DNA of 64,000 nucleotides from an uncultured Clostridia bacterium (lineage in GTDB: Bacteria; Bacillota; Clostridia; Christensenellales; Borkfalkiaceae): NCBI GenBank assembly GCA_949878885.1, contig CATLBN010000001.1, positions 1 through 64,000 on the forward strand. The letters are read 5' to 3'. The first letter of the stretch is position 1. The number at the start of each line of letters is the position of its first letter. The position numbers and the translations under genes were made by a program. Of this stretch, positions 35,323 to 43,381 are shown one piece after another. Under the pieces are notes generated by a model. That model was not told the origin of the DNA, did not search any database, and was given only the letters and a program-made list of their open reading frames with translations.

Positions 35323-35351
35323 ATTTTATCATATATGACAGTATTTGTCAA
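35323..35351 (-). promoter_or_regulatory. Promoter of the WYL regulator
   Basis: Minus strand TTGACA (35351-35346), 17-bp spacer, TAAAAT (35328-35323). Confidence 0.75.
35336..35350. promoter_or_regulatory. Probable operator of the WYL regulator
   Basis: The inverted repeat TGACA-GTATT-TGTCA overlaps the regulator's -35 box and lies just upstream of the divergent small-protein gene. TGACA/TGTCA half-sites are of the kind reported for YafY-type regulators; use by this protein is an inference. Confidence 0.6.
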
Positions 35352-35394
35352 CATTAATATGTAAAATGATAGGTGTAAAGCAAGGAGGAAAACA

Positions 35395-35583
35395 ATGAAC
35401 TTTACGGCGTATATAGAAAGACAAAAAAATTTAATAAGACACCGCCATGACGGCGAGACTTTTATAATAAATAAAGAAGGCGTAACGCCGCTTACCGAAA
35501 GCGAAAAAATTTTATGCGAGCTATCCGATTTAAAAGGGCTTAACAAACGCGAGCGGCTTTTACTTAAAAAGGAGGCGGTATGA
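35395..35583 (+). CDS. Hypothetical 62-aa protein, first gene of WYL-linked cassette
   Basis: A strong GGAGG lies 8 nt before the ATG. The product is charged and probably helical (MNFTAYIERQKNLIRHRHDG...SEKILCELSDLKGLNKRERLLLKK) with no signal or TM helix. The stop overlaps the next start (ATGA), with a second GGAGG inside its last codons. No family is recognised. Confidence 0.7.
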   Translation: MNFTAYIERQKNLIRHRHDGETFIINKEGVTPLTESEKILCELSDLKGLNKRERLLLKKEAV

Positions 35584-35654
35584 TTAATTATATAAAAAAG
35601 GCTTTTAAATTAGTTGCTGTAATATCTGCGACAATACTTTTGGTTATGTTTTAA
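35580..35654 (+). CDS. 24-aa predicted single-helix membrane peptide
   Basis: A 25-codon frame starts at ATG 35580 with GGAGG at 35571-35575 and overlaps the preceding stop (ATGA). The product (MINYIKKAFKLV then a hydrophobic run to VMF) is a short amphipathic/basic N-terminus plus one membrane helix. It ends just before a perfect terminator. Such peptides can be small-protein regulators of membrane enzymes or toxins; which applies here is unknown. Confidence 0.6.
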   Translation: MINYIKKAFKLVAVISATILLVMF

Positions 35655-35667
35655 AAAATTAAAATTC

Positions 35668-35699
35668 AACCGCCTGCAAGATTTTTCTTGCAGGCGGTT
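35668..35699. terminator. Bidirectional terminator
   Basis: A 13-bp perfect stem AACCGCCTGCAAG/CTTGCAGGCGGTT with an ATTTTT loop lies between the cassette and the convergent XRE gene. Confidence 0.85.
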
Positions 35700-35703
35700 A
35701 TTA

Positions 35704-36018
35704 TTAACGGTTTAAAGAAAATGCTTTTATCAAATTTTCCAAAGAAGCTTTTTGTGCCGGGGTTAAACGTTTAATTGCATAAGTTAAAGCCGCGTCTGCG
35801 GTGTTGAAAACCGTATTCGCGGTTTTTTCTCTGCCGAACAATTCATCTATCGTTACTCCGAAAAAATCCGCTATTGCAGCCACAGTCGTTAAGTCAGGTT
35901 CGGTAACTCCGTTTTCCCAGTTGCTTACGTTGCGCTGTACGGTAGAAAGTTTTTCAGCTAACTGTTTTTGCGTAAGCTGCGCTTCTTCGCGTAGCTCTTT
36001 AATTATAAGCATATGCAA
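35704..36018 (-). CDS. XRE-family HTH transcriptional regulator
   Basis: About 104 aa. A Cro/CI-type HTH near the N-terminus (REEAQLTQKQLAEKLSTVQRN, then VSNWENGVTEPDLTTVAAIADFFGVTIDELFG) is followed by a short helical tail. The start is uncertain: TTG 36018 lies about 10 nt after AAGGAG, while the ATG at 36012 would also work. A longer frame is ruled out by the -10 box (36041-36046). It is divergent from the large surface-protein gene and could regulate it. Confidence 0.85.
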   Translation of the reverse strand: MHMLIIKELREEAQLTQKQLAEKLSTVQRNVSNWENGVTEPDLTTVAAIADFFGVTIDELFGREKTANTVFNTADAALTYAIKRLTPAQKASLENLIKAFSLNR

Positions 36019-36069
36019 ATTATTAACTCTCCTTATCAAAATAATACCATAAAAATTGCTGAAAAACTG

Positions 36070-36098
36070 TTGACAAAGTAAATAATTTGCTGTATTAT
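36070..36098 (+). promoter_or_regulatory. Promoter of the 1015-aa surface protein
   Basis: TTGACA (36070-36075), 17-bp spacer, TATTAT (36093-36098). Confidence 0.75.
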
Positions 36099-36141
36099 GA
36101 GCATATAATAGTAAAAAAAATGCTAAAAAGAGGCTAATACA

Positions 36142-39100
36142 ATGGTTAAACTGATAAAAAAATTAAAATTTGCGCTAATTTTAGTATTATTTGCGATTTT
36201 TAGTTTGTCGGCTTTGGTTTTAGTAATAGATAAAAGCGGACAATCGGCAAATGCAAATACAAACGGAAACAAAATAGAATTAGGCGCTAACGAAAACGGC
36301 TTTAATACCGAAGGTTTAAAACAGCTTTTCAATGCAATAAGCGGTAAGGATAAAACCGATTATTCTACTTTGAAAAACGGTTTAAACATAAAAAACGCGC
36401 AGCAGATAAACTCATACGTTACTTTGGGAGGATATAATTGGAACGTAGTTTATGCTTCTGTTGCGGACGGAGGCGACGTAATTGCAACGCTTTGGCTTGC
36501 CGAAAGCAGTTTTAAAGCAAATTGGTCTTATGGCTGGTGTTCGGATTATTCGGGGGTAGGGGTGTCTTCCAATGTTAAGTATCCTTGCAATTACTACAGC
36601 ACAAGCTACATAAGAAGCTTTTTAACAGGTTCCGTTTACGCATATGTTGACGGCGCGGATTTGGTAAATACAAACGGCGCGGTTGGCAACGTAGTAACGC
36701 ATCTTTCCGCAAAAGGCGAACAGAATGAGGAACTTGCTGCATTTTTAAACAGCTATTCAAAATATATAGTAACGCCGTCAAAAGTTAATTGGCAAAGAAC
36801 GGAAAGGGCAAAAGATTATATAAGTTCATATACGACATACGATATTCCCAACGAATCGGCGGCAAACATTCCCAATGCAAATTGGGCTGCCAATATAAAG
36901 GGCGCGGCTCGCGGCACAATGAATTATACAGCAATAGGCAGTGCAGGCAACGGTACTTCGGGTTCTGGAACGGATTACACAGCTTGGGCAAACGATTTTC
37001 TTTGGATTCCAAGTCTTACCGAAACGGGTTTCGGTAATGAAGGCGGAATGTGGAATTTAAATTCGGATATAAGAAAAGCAAGCTCATATACTTGGGTACG
37101 TTCGGCAACATATAACGATTCTTCGCAAACGCGCAACCTTAATTCGGTAGGAATTAACAGCGGCGGCGGTCCCAGATATTCTCAGGTTTGCCGTCCGGCA
37201 TTTCATTTAAATTTAAATAAAGCCGCAAAAGCGGCGGGGCTTATTGTTGAAAGCACTTGGGCAAGCGAACAAGCCGAAGGAATAATTTTGGAAAATTCCG
37301 ATACGGTTGCCGTTGCCGTTTTTAATAATACCGAGCAAGCTGTAAAACTTTCCGCGCCGTCCGCCGCTTTAAAGCAGGTTGTTGTAACTTCCGACGGCAA
37401 CGCGCAAGCGCTGACTGCAAACGATAAAAATTTGATTAAAGAAAAAAACGCAGGAACTTATACTGTTACTGAGGAGCTTGCGGAAGGATATTGTTGGTTA
37501 GACGAAACTACCGCTTTGAAAACCGTAATTTTTAAAATAACTCCCAAAATAATAGAAGAAATTATTTGGAATATTCCGACAACTATCGTTTATGACGGAA
37601 CCGATAAATTAAAGCAAATCGAAGCGTATTTTGTAAATCTCGAAGGCAAGCAAGTGGCTTTGGAACCCGTTTGTGTTGAAGGTTTTGACGGAATTAGCGC
37701 AGGAACGCAAGAAATTACGGCACAAATATCCGATAGTAATTATGAAATATCGGAAGAAAACACGCAAAATTCGGTTAAAGAATTTTTAATAGAAAAAGCT
37801 CAAATAAGGCTTACTTGGAATGTAAAACCGCAATATTATTATAGCGGTACCAAGCAGCAGCCGGAAGTTACCGCTGAAACGGATAATTATGACGGTAAGT
37901 TGACTTTTGCAATAGTAATAACAAACTTAAATACAGGAAAAACCGTTACAGAAGCTGTTGATATGGGAAAATATAAAATAGAAGTAACGTTGGTTAACAG
38001 CGCTTCAAATTATAATTTTGATAAAACGCCTTATGTTGAATTTGAAATTTTGGCTTTGCCGGACAGTATAACAATTCATTGGGTAGGTACGGAGTTTACG
38101 TATAACGGCAAAGTAAATATGCCTACGGCGTACTATACCGTAGACGGCGGTAACGGCGCCGAATTTCCTATCGATGTAAAACTTAAAGACGGTTCTGACG
38201 GAATTAAATTGGGAACGCACACCGCTCAGGCTTTAATAGACGTTTCTAACTTTCAGCAAATAAGCGGAGATTTGCAAAAAGAATTTGAAATAACCGCCGT
38301 AAGAATTTCAATCGGCTGGATTGTAAGCGATTATGTATATGACGGCGGCACACATATGCCGCAAGCCTATTATACGGTTTTGAACGACAGTAATAAGTAT
38401 CGGCTCGAGGTTAAGCTTTCAGACGGTTACGACGGAGTTGCTATAGGTTCGCAGCAAGCGGAAGTAGTTGAAATTCCCTACGGTTACAGTTTGTACAGTG
38501 AAAGCGACGAAGAAACGGCTATGCAAATGACCTGCGGTTACATTATCTATAAAAAAGTTTTAACTGTCGTTTGGGACGCAAACGGAAACTATACATATAA
38601 CGGTTCGGCGCAAAGCCCTGTTGCAAAGGTTGAGGACGAAGAAGAAAATATTTTATACAGCTATTCAACTGCGGACGGAGTAACTGTTGACCAAACCGTT
38701 AATGCTGACGATTATATAGTCAAAGTATCCGCGGACGATGAATTTATAGCTTTAAGACCCGACTGTTACGAGTACACAATAAACAGAGCAACGCTTAATA
38801 AGCCGTATGCAACAGTTGCTGAGTTTGATAATTTAAATGCAGCCGAAAAGTATTTGCCAACGGGATATGACCCGAATACAATGATTTTGAGCGGCTTTGA
38901 ACAAAACGGCAAATATGTTATTTGCGTAAAGTTAAAAGATAACGCCAACTATGTTTGGAACGACGGCGAAGTAACCGACGTAAACTTCTTTTTCGATTTA
39001 ATTCATTCAGACATTGGGGTTGTTGAACAAAACGGCAGCATTAATTGGATTATAGTATCAATTTTAATTGCTTTGGGAGTTGTTACCGTTATTGCGGTAA

Positions 39101-39189
39101 CGGCGTTGATAGTTGCGCTTTCGCGCAGAAATAAATCGGATGAAAATTATGGGGATAACGACGGCTTTTACGAACCGTATTTAGGTTAA
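36142..39189 (+). CDS. Large cell-surface protein with DUF6273-like domain and MBG-like repeats
   Basis: A 1015-aa protein. Signal peptide at ~1-38. Residues ~75-375 resemble DUF6273 (WNVVYASV, WLAESS, WVRSATYN, VCRPAFHLNL). Then come about six MBG/Ig-like modules with cores such as VYDGTDKLKQIEAY, FTYNGKVNMPTAYY and YTYNGSAQSPVAKV. A C-terminal TM helix (~968-995) and a basic/acidic tail follow, so it is membrane-anchored with the bulk outside. There is no LPxTG. The repeat cores match those of the protein at 1-1959, but base composition is clearly more AT-rich. AAGAGG precedes the ATG. Confidence 0.85.
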   Translation: MVKLIKKLKFALILVLFAIFSLSALVLVIDKSGQSANANTNGNKIELGANENGFNTEGLKQLFNAISGKDKTDYSTLKNGLNIKNAQQINSYVTLGGYNWNVVYASVADGGDVIATLWLAESSFKANWSYGWCSDYSGVGVSSNVKYPCNYYSTSYIRSFLTGSVYAYVDGADLVNTNGAVGNVVTHLSAKGEQNEELAAFLNSYSKYIVTPSKVNWQRTERAKDYISSYTTYDIPNESAANIPNANWAANIKGAARGTMNYTAIGSAGNGTSGSGTDYTAWANDFLWIPSLTETGFGNEGGMWNLNSDIRKASSYTWVRSATYNDSSQTRNLNSVGINSGGGPRYSQVCRPAFHLNLNKAAKAAGLIVESTWASEQAEGIILENSDTVAVAVFNNTEQAVKLSAPSAALKQVVVTSDGNAQALTANDKNLIKEKNAGTYTVTEELAEGYCWLDETTALKTVIFKITPKIIEEIIWNIPTTIVYDGTDKLKQIEAYFVNLEGKQVALEPVCVEGFDGISAGTQEITAQISDSNYEISEENTQNSVKEFLIEKAQIRLTWNVKPQYYYSGTKQQPEVTAETDNYDGKLTFAIVITNLNTGKTVTEAVDMGKYKIEVTLVNSASNYNFDKTPYVEFEILALPDSITIHWVGTEFTYNGKVNMPTAYYTVDGGNGAEFPIDVKLKDGSDGIKLGTHTAQALIDVSNFQQISGDLQKEFEITAVRISIGWIVSDYVYDGGTHMPQAYYTVLNDSNKYRLEVKLSDGYDGVAIGSQQAEVVEIPYGYSLYSESDEETAMQMTCGYIIYKKVLTVVWDANGNYTYNGSAQSPVAKVEDEEENILYSYSTADGVTVDQTVNADDYIVKVSADDEFIALRPDCYEYTINRATLNKPYATVAEFDNLNAAEKYLPTGYDPNTMILSGFEQNGKYVICVKLKDNANYVWNDGEVTDVNFFFDLIHSDIGVVEQNGSINWIIVSILIALGVVTVIAVTALIVALSRRNKSDENYGDNDGFYEPYLG

Positions 39190-39327
39190 TACACCCCGTA
39201 ATATGATTTAAATAAGCGTTATTCGGTTGTTTTCCGTTTTAAAAATTCGATTTGGCGTTAGCACAGAATCAAAACAAAATACAAATTTACCCAAAACGCG
39301 CGGCTTTGCACGTTTTACTATCCCTTG

Positions 39328-39360
39328 GCGGAGGCAAGTCCCAAATTGCCTCCGCTTTTT
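39328..39360 (+). terminator. Terminator of the surface-protein gene
   Basis: GCGGAGGCAA/TTGCCTCCGC with an 8-nt loop and T5. It lies about 140 bp after the stop; the sequence between shows nothing else I can name. Confidence 0.8.
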
Positions 39361-39394
39361 GCTTTTACTTTCAAACGAGGTTATTATAAAAAAC

Positions 39395-39423
39395 TTGACA
39401 TTATAAACAGGCGATACTATAAT
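39395..39423 (+). promoter_or_regulatory. Perfect-consensus promoter of the M18 peptidase gene
   Basis: TTGACA (39395-39400), 17-bp spacer, TATAAT (39418-39423). Confidence 0.85.
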
Positions 39424-39451
39424 AAGTTTGAATAAAAAAGGAGTTTACATT

Positions 39452-40828
39452 ATGGATTTGAAATATACAAGAAAGAATGTTTATAAAGAAGCCGACGGCA
39501 AACAGCTTGAAAAAATTTACGACTTTGCTGAAGGATATAAAAAGTTTTTAGACAGCTCTAAAACCGAGCGCGACGCTGCCGTTACAGCCAAAAAACTTGC
39601 GGAAGAAAACGGATTTAAAGAGTTTTCTTTTTCGGAAAAATTAAAAGCGGGAGATAAGCGCTATTTTATAAACCGTCATAAAAACGTGTTTCTTATAAAA
39701 GTGGGTACGGAAGATATTTCCAAACACGGCGTAAGAATTATGGTTGCGCACGTTGATTCTCCCCGTCTTGATTTAAAGCCCAACCCGATGTTTGAAGATT
39801 GCGGCTTGTGCTATCTTAAAACTCACTACTACGGCGGTATTAAAAAATACCAGTGGACGGCAATACCGCTTGCTCTGCACGGCGTAGTAATGCTCCGCGG
39901 CGGCGAAAAAAAGGAAATTTGCATCGGCGAAGACGAGGACGACCCCGTATTTTACATTACAGATATTTTACCGCATCTCGGCGGCGAACAGGCGGCAAAA
40001 CCGCTTTCCAAAGCCATTGACGGCGAAAGTTTAAACGCCGTAATAGGCGGACTCCCCGCAGTTGCGGACGAGGGAGAGGAAGAAGAAAAAGAAGCGGTAA
40101 AAAGCGCTGTTTTAAAACTTTTAAATCAAAAATACGGAATGACCGAAGTCGATTTGCAATGTTCCGAGCTTTGCTTTGTTCCCGCGGGCAAGGCGCGCGA
40201 CGTAGGTTTTGACAAGGCGCTTATTTCTTCTTACGGGCACGACGACAAGGTTTGTGCATATCCCGAAATGCGCGCAATATTCGACTGTCAGTCGCCGCAC
40301 ACGCTGGTTGCCGTTTTTGCCGATAAAGAAGAAGTGGGAAGCGACGGAACTACGGGTATGCAAAGCAAAGTTATTTCCGACGTAATAGAAACCATTTCGT
40401 CCTCGTTCGGCGCTAACCCTATAGAAGTGCGTTACAATTCAAAGTGCATTTCCGCAGACGTAACGGCAGGTTACGACCCTGCATATGCTTCGGTTTTTGA
40501 AAAAAGGAACACAACTTTTATATCTTGCGGAGCGGCTATTTCAAAATACACGGGCGCGCGCGGCAAGTCCGGTACAAACGATGCCGACGCCGAATTTATG
40601 GGCTTTATACGCGATATTTTCGAAGATAACGGAGTGTATTGGCAAGTGGGCGAACTTGGCGCCGTAGATATGGGCGGCGGCGGTACGGTTGCCAAATTTA
40701 TTGCTAATTTAGGTATTGATACCGTTGACGTAGGCGTACCCGTGCTTTCAATGCACGCGCCCTACGAACTTATATCAAAAGCCGACGTTTATGCGTTGTA
40801 TCAGGCTTGTATGGCTTTCTGTAAATAA
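39452..40828 (+). CDS. M18-family aminopeptidase
   Basis: A 458-aa zinc metallopeptidase with ligands in AHVDSPRLDLKP, GHDDKV, KEEVGSDGTTG and the C-terminal SMHAPYELISKAD. Length and motif order fit the M18 family (aspartyl aminopeptidase-like), which trims N-terminal residues from peptides in the cytoplasm. ATG 39452 is set by AAGGAG; a TTG at 39428 lies too close to the -10 box. Confidence 0.95.
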   Translation: MDLKYTRKNVYKEADGKQLEKIYDFAEGYKKFLDSSKTERDAAVTAKKLAEENGFKEFSFSEKLKAGDKRYFINRHKNVFLIKVGTEDISKHGVRIMVAHVDSPRLDLKPNPMFEDCGLCYLKTHYYGGIKKYQWTAIPLALHGVVMLRGGEKKEICIGEDEDDPVFYITDILPHLGGEQAAKPLSKAIDGESLNAVIGGLPAVADEGEEEEKEAVKSAVLKLLNQKYGMTEVDLQCSELCFVPAGKARDVGFDKALISSYGHDDKVCAYPEMRAIFDCQSPHTLVAVFADKEEVGSDGTTGMQSKVISDVIETISSSFGANPIEVRYNSKCISADVTAGYDPAYASVFEKRNTTFISCGAAISKYTGARGKSGTNDADAEFMGFIRDIFEDNGVYWQVGELGAVDMGGGGTVAKFIANLGIDTVDVGVPVLSMHAPYELISKADVYALYQACMAFCK

Positions 40829-40843
40829 CTTTTAAAATAAAAT

Positions 40844-40874
40844 AATCGCCGCGCGGTATTACCGTGCGGCGATT
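40844..40874. terminator. Bidirectional terminator
   Basis: AATCGCCGC-CGGT arms with ACCG-GCGGCGATT around an ATT loop, between convergent genes. Confidence 0.8.
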
Positions 40875-40890
40875 TGATTTTTCGGTTTAA

Positions 40891-42135
40891 TTAATTGTTT
40901 TTATTGGGTATAAAACTGTAAACGTTTTCCAATATCTGACGCACAAACGTGCGGTATTTTTTTGCGCCTGATTCGAATAGAACGTAAACTCTGTCGTTTG
41001 AAACGCAAATTCCTTCGCTCATACAAGGTATAGAATAATCTTTTATATGCGTTTGGCTGTCTGCAAAATAAACTCTTAAAATGGCTTTGTCGGTATTGTT
41101 GGTTGTTGCCGGTGCGCCGCTTGCGGTTTTAACTCCGCTGTATTCAAAATATTCGTCGTTCAATTCAAAGTACGTTTTGCATATAGACGTTGTGTATGTG
41201 CCGGTGTCTATTTTAGACCAATCGTAAACGGACAGAGTTGAATTTTTAAGTCCGTAACTTTGCGAAAGAACCAATTTGCCGTCTGAAGTCCGTGCAAATC
41301 CCTGAACTTCTGCGGTAATGGAAATTATCTTCTGTATTTTAGGCACGTCGCCGCTGTCTTCGGAAAGATAACTCGAAGATATGCAGGAAAGCCCCGTGTT
41401 GTTGCTTGATGAGGAAGAAGTATTAATGCTGTATTCATATGCAAAAGCCGTATTGTAATCGCCGCCTGGGGTTGTTAAGCGGTGTTTTTTTGCGGTTTCG
41501 TAATTGCCTTTTCGGTAAAATTCGCCCAAATACAATTTGTCGCTTGAACTCGGGCTTGAAGTTGCGCCGTCGTCGGCGTCGTAGTAATACAGAAACGAAG
41601 CGTTGCAGTTTGCGGCAAAAGAATAGCTGAACGCAACGGATTTTTCGCCGCTGTCATCTGCGGCTTTTTTAATAATTTCTTCAGCAATGCTTTTATAGCC
41701 GGAAGACGACGCCGTTTTTGCAACAAATACGGTATCGTCGGAAGAAATCCACAAAAATGCTCCGTTTGAAGCAATTCCGCCGCAGTGCCCTGTATAATCG
41801 CTGCCGTCGGTGTTTTTCATTGTAACGTAGCCTATAAATCCGTCTTTTTCGCCCGTTACGTATATGCGCGAAGGTTTGTTTTTGAAATACGCGCTTATAA
41901 AAAAGAAATTCTGCAAAGCGTATTTTGTTTGCGTGCCGTCTTTGATTTCGGCTTTAACATTTGTTATTCCCTGCGGACACGCGCCGTCGGCAAGCCCTTC
42001 GATTTGTATCTCTTTTCTGAAATCGTCAAAATCTTTATACTCGTCGCCCCAGAACCATATAGTAATAAAAATTGCAAGAAGAACGGTTACGGAAAGCACC
42101 GCAGATAAAGTAATTACAAGCTTTTTGTGTTTCAT
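40891..42135 (-). CDS. Membrane-anchored extracytoplasmic protein, propeller-like
   Basis: A 414-aa protein with one N-terminal TM helix (~8-30) and a large outside region. Segments such as GGIASNGAFLWISSDDTVFVA, EVQGFARTSDGKLVLSQSYG and SEGICVSNDRVYVLFESGA read as propeller blades with a Ser-rich linker (~235-245). No enzyme motif is visible. GGGGTT precedes the ATG and a TATAAT box lies ~30 nt upstream. Function unknown. Confidence 0.75.
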   Translation of the reverse strand: MKHKKLVITLSAVLSVTVLLAIFITIWFWGDEYKDFDDFRKEIQIEGLADGACPQGITNVKAEIKDGTQTKYALQNFFFISAYFKNKPSRIYVTGEKDGFIGYVTMKNTDGSDYTGHCGGIASNGAFLWISSDDTVFVAKTASSSGYKSIAEEIIKKAADDSGEKSVAFSYSFAANCNASFLYYYDADDGATSSPSSSDKLYLGEFYRKGNYETAKKHRLTTPGGDYNTAFAYEYSINTSSSSSNNTGLSCISSSYLSEDSGDVPKIQKIISITAEVQGFARTSDGKLVLSQSYGLKNSTLSVYDWSKIDTGTYTTSICKTYFELNDEYFEYSGVKTASGAPATTNNTDKAILRVYFADSQTHIKDYSIPCMSEGICVSNDRVYVLFESGAKKYRTFVRQILENVYSFIPNKNN

Positions 42136-42268
42136 TGCGTTTAACCCCGTGTTTTTGTAAATAAAATTATATCAATAACGCCGCTAAAAAGCAAATTTTA
42201 AACGGCGTTTGTATGCAAAAAATTTACGGCTGCCGCAAGCTTAGCTTATGGACAGCCGTAAATTTAAT

Positions 42269-42628
42269 TCAACCGAAAATTCCTTTTAATATTATGCCGA
42301 AAATAAATGTTGCAAACGCGCCTACAAACGCCAAAAAAATTTTAAAAGTTATATCGCGTTGCTTTTGTTTTGCAGTGCGTTTAAACGCAAATCCGCTTTC
42401 TTTAAGATTAATAACGTACATTTTCTCGCCCTTGCGTTCGGAAAATATCAAATCAAAGTATCCGTCGCATTTAAGCGCGTTTAAAATATCGTCAAGCTTT
42501 TCCAATGTAATTTTGTGTTTTGCTGGCAAAACGGACAGAATATCTAACGGGGAAACAAGACAGCCGTCGGTTCCGTCGCACAGCGAATAAACTGCGGACA
42601 TTACCTGATTTTCGTATTTGCTTAGCAT
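42269..42628 (-). CDS. Small winged-helix-like protein with C-terminal TM helix (a)
   Basis: A 119-aa protein. Residues 1-75 look like a winged-helix fold ending in a beta-wing (ERKGEKMYVINLKESG). A basic linker (KRTAKQKQRD) and one TM helix (~95-117) follow. It is paralogous in layout to the gene just upstream and starts directly at its stop (TAA then ATG), so translation is coupled. Such tail-anchored wHTH proteins could place a nucleic-acid or protein-binding domain at the membrane; the role is unknown. Confidence 0.7.
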   Translation of the reverse strand: MLSKYENQVMSAVYSLCDGTDGCLVSPLDILSVLPAKHKITLEKLDDILNALKCDGYFDLIFSERKGEKMYVINLKESGFAFKRTAKQKQRDITFKIFLAFVGAFATFIFGIILKGIFG

Positions 42629-43006
42629 TTATATAAGCGCAAAAACCAACGATATAATAAAACTTCCCAGCGCTCCCCCGATTAACGCCGCAAAAAACAC
42701 CGTTAAAGCCGATTGCCGTTTTAACGGCTTTTCATCTTGCTGCGCCGTTTGCGGTTCAACCGATATCGGCTGCGCATTTTCGTAATTTTTTAACGGTGCA
42801 ACGCAAAACATATCTCCGCCCGAATACTTAACGTCAATAAATCTATCGGATATTAGTTTTTTAAGCGCTTTGTCAAGTTCTGTTTCGTTGCGCTCCGATT
42901 CTTCCGGAAAAACTTCCCAAAATTCGTCTTCGGAAATGATAACGTATCTTCCAAGCGGAGCAAGCGAACAAATTTTTTGAAAAACGCTTTCGCAAATTCT
43001 GTCCAT
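42629..43006 (-). CDS. Small winged-helix-like protein with C-terminal TM helix (b)
   Basis: A 125-aa protein with the same plan as its neighbour: N-terminal helical domain with a wing-like end (SGGDMFCVAPLKN), charged linker (~70-98) and a TM helix (~100-123). ATG 43006 is used (a GTG lies one codon earlier). No ribosome-binding site is visible. A TATTAT lies 6 nt upstream but without a good -35 box, so it may be expressed from the rqcH mRNA. Confidence 0.68.
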   Translation of the reverse strand: MDRICESVFQKICSLAPLGRYVIISEDEFWEVFPEESERNETELDKALKKLISDRFIDVKYSGGDMFCVAPLKNYENAQPISVEPQTAQQDEKPLKRQSALTVFFAALIGGALGSFIISLVFALI

Positions 43007-43057
43007 CACAATATAATAATGGATGTTTTTTATACTTTTTATACTTTTTATGCCGTT

Positions 43058-43378
43058 TTATTGCGCTGCCGCAGCCGAATATATAAGTCCGCCTATAAAA
43101 AAAGCGGAAAATGCGGCAAGCAAAACGTAACTTATAATTTTTAATATTTTTACAAATTTAAAATTGTATTTCTTTTTTTGTGCGGAAAAAAACGACAGCG
43201 CGGCTATTTCCAAAATTATAGAAGAAATAAGCGCGTATATTTTCAACGGCGAAAATGCAAGAGCAAACGCCGCCGCGCCCGCAACACACGCTGCAACGCC
43301 TAAATAAAAATAAGTTTTACCTGTGTATTGCAACGGAGTGCCGTTAGTTTCTTTTTGCAAATCTTTTTTATCTTTCAT
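43058..43378 (-). CDS. Small membrane protein, 3 TM
   Basis: A 106-aa protein with TM helices at ~24-44, 46-66 and 78-102. It starts within AAGGAATAATTTATG overlapping the rqcH end, so it belongs to the rqcH operon. No family recognised. Confidence 0.7.
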   Translation of the reverse strand: MKDKKDLQKETNGTPLQYTGKTYFYLGVAACVAGAAAFALAFSPLKIYALISSIILEIAALSFFSAQKKKYNFKFVKILKIISYVLLAAFSAFFIGGLIYSAAAAQ

Positions 43379-43381
43379 AAA

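Noticed and set aside
39190-39327. Possible repeat shared with 12962-13032 (GGCG-TAGCACA core)
   Set aside because: Only about 12 bases agree and the flanks differ; not enough for a repeat call.
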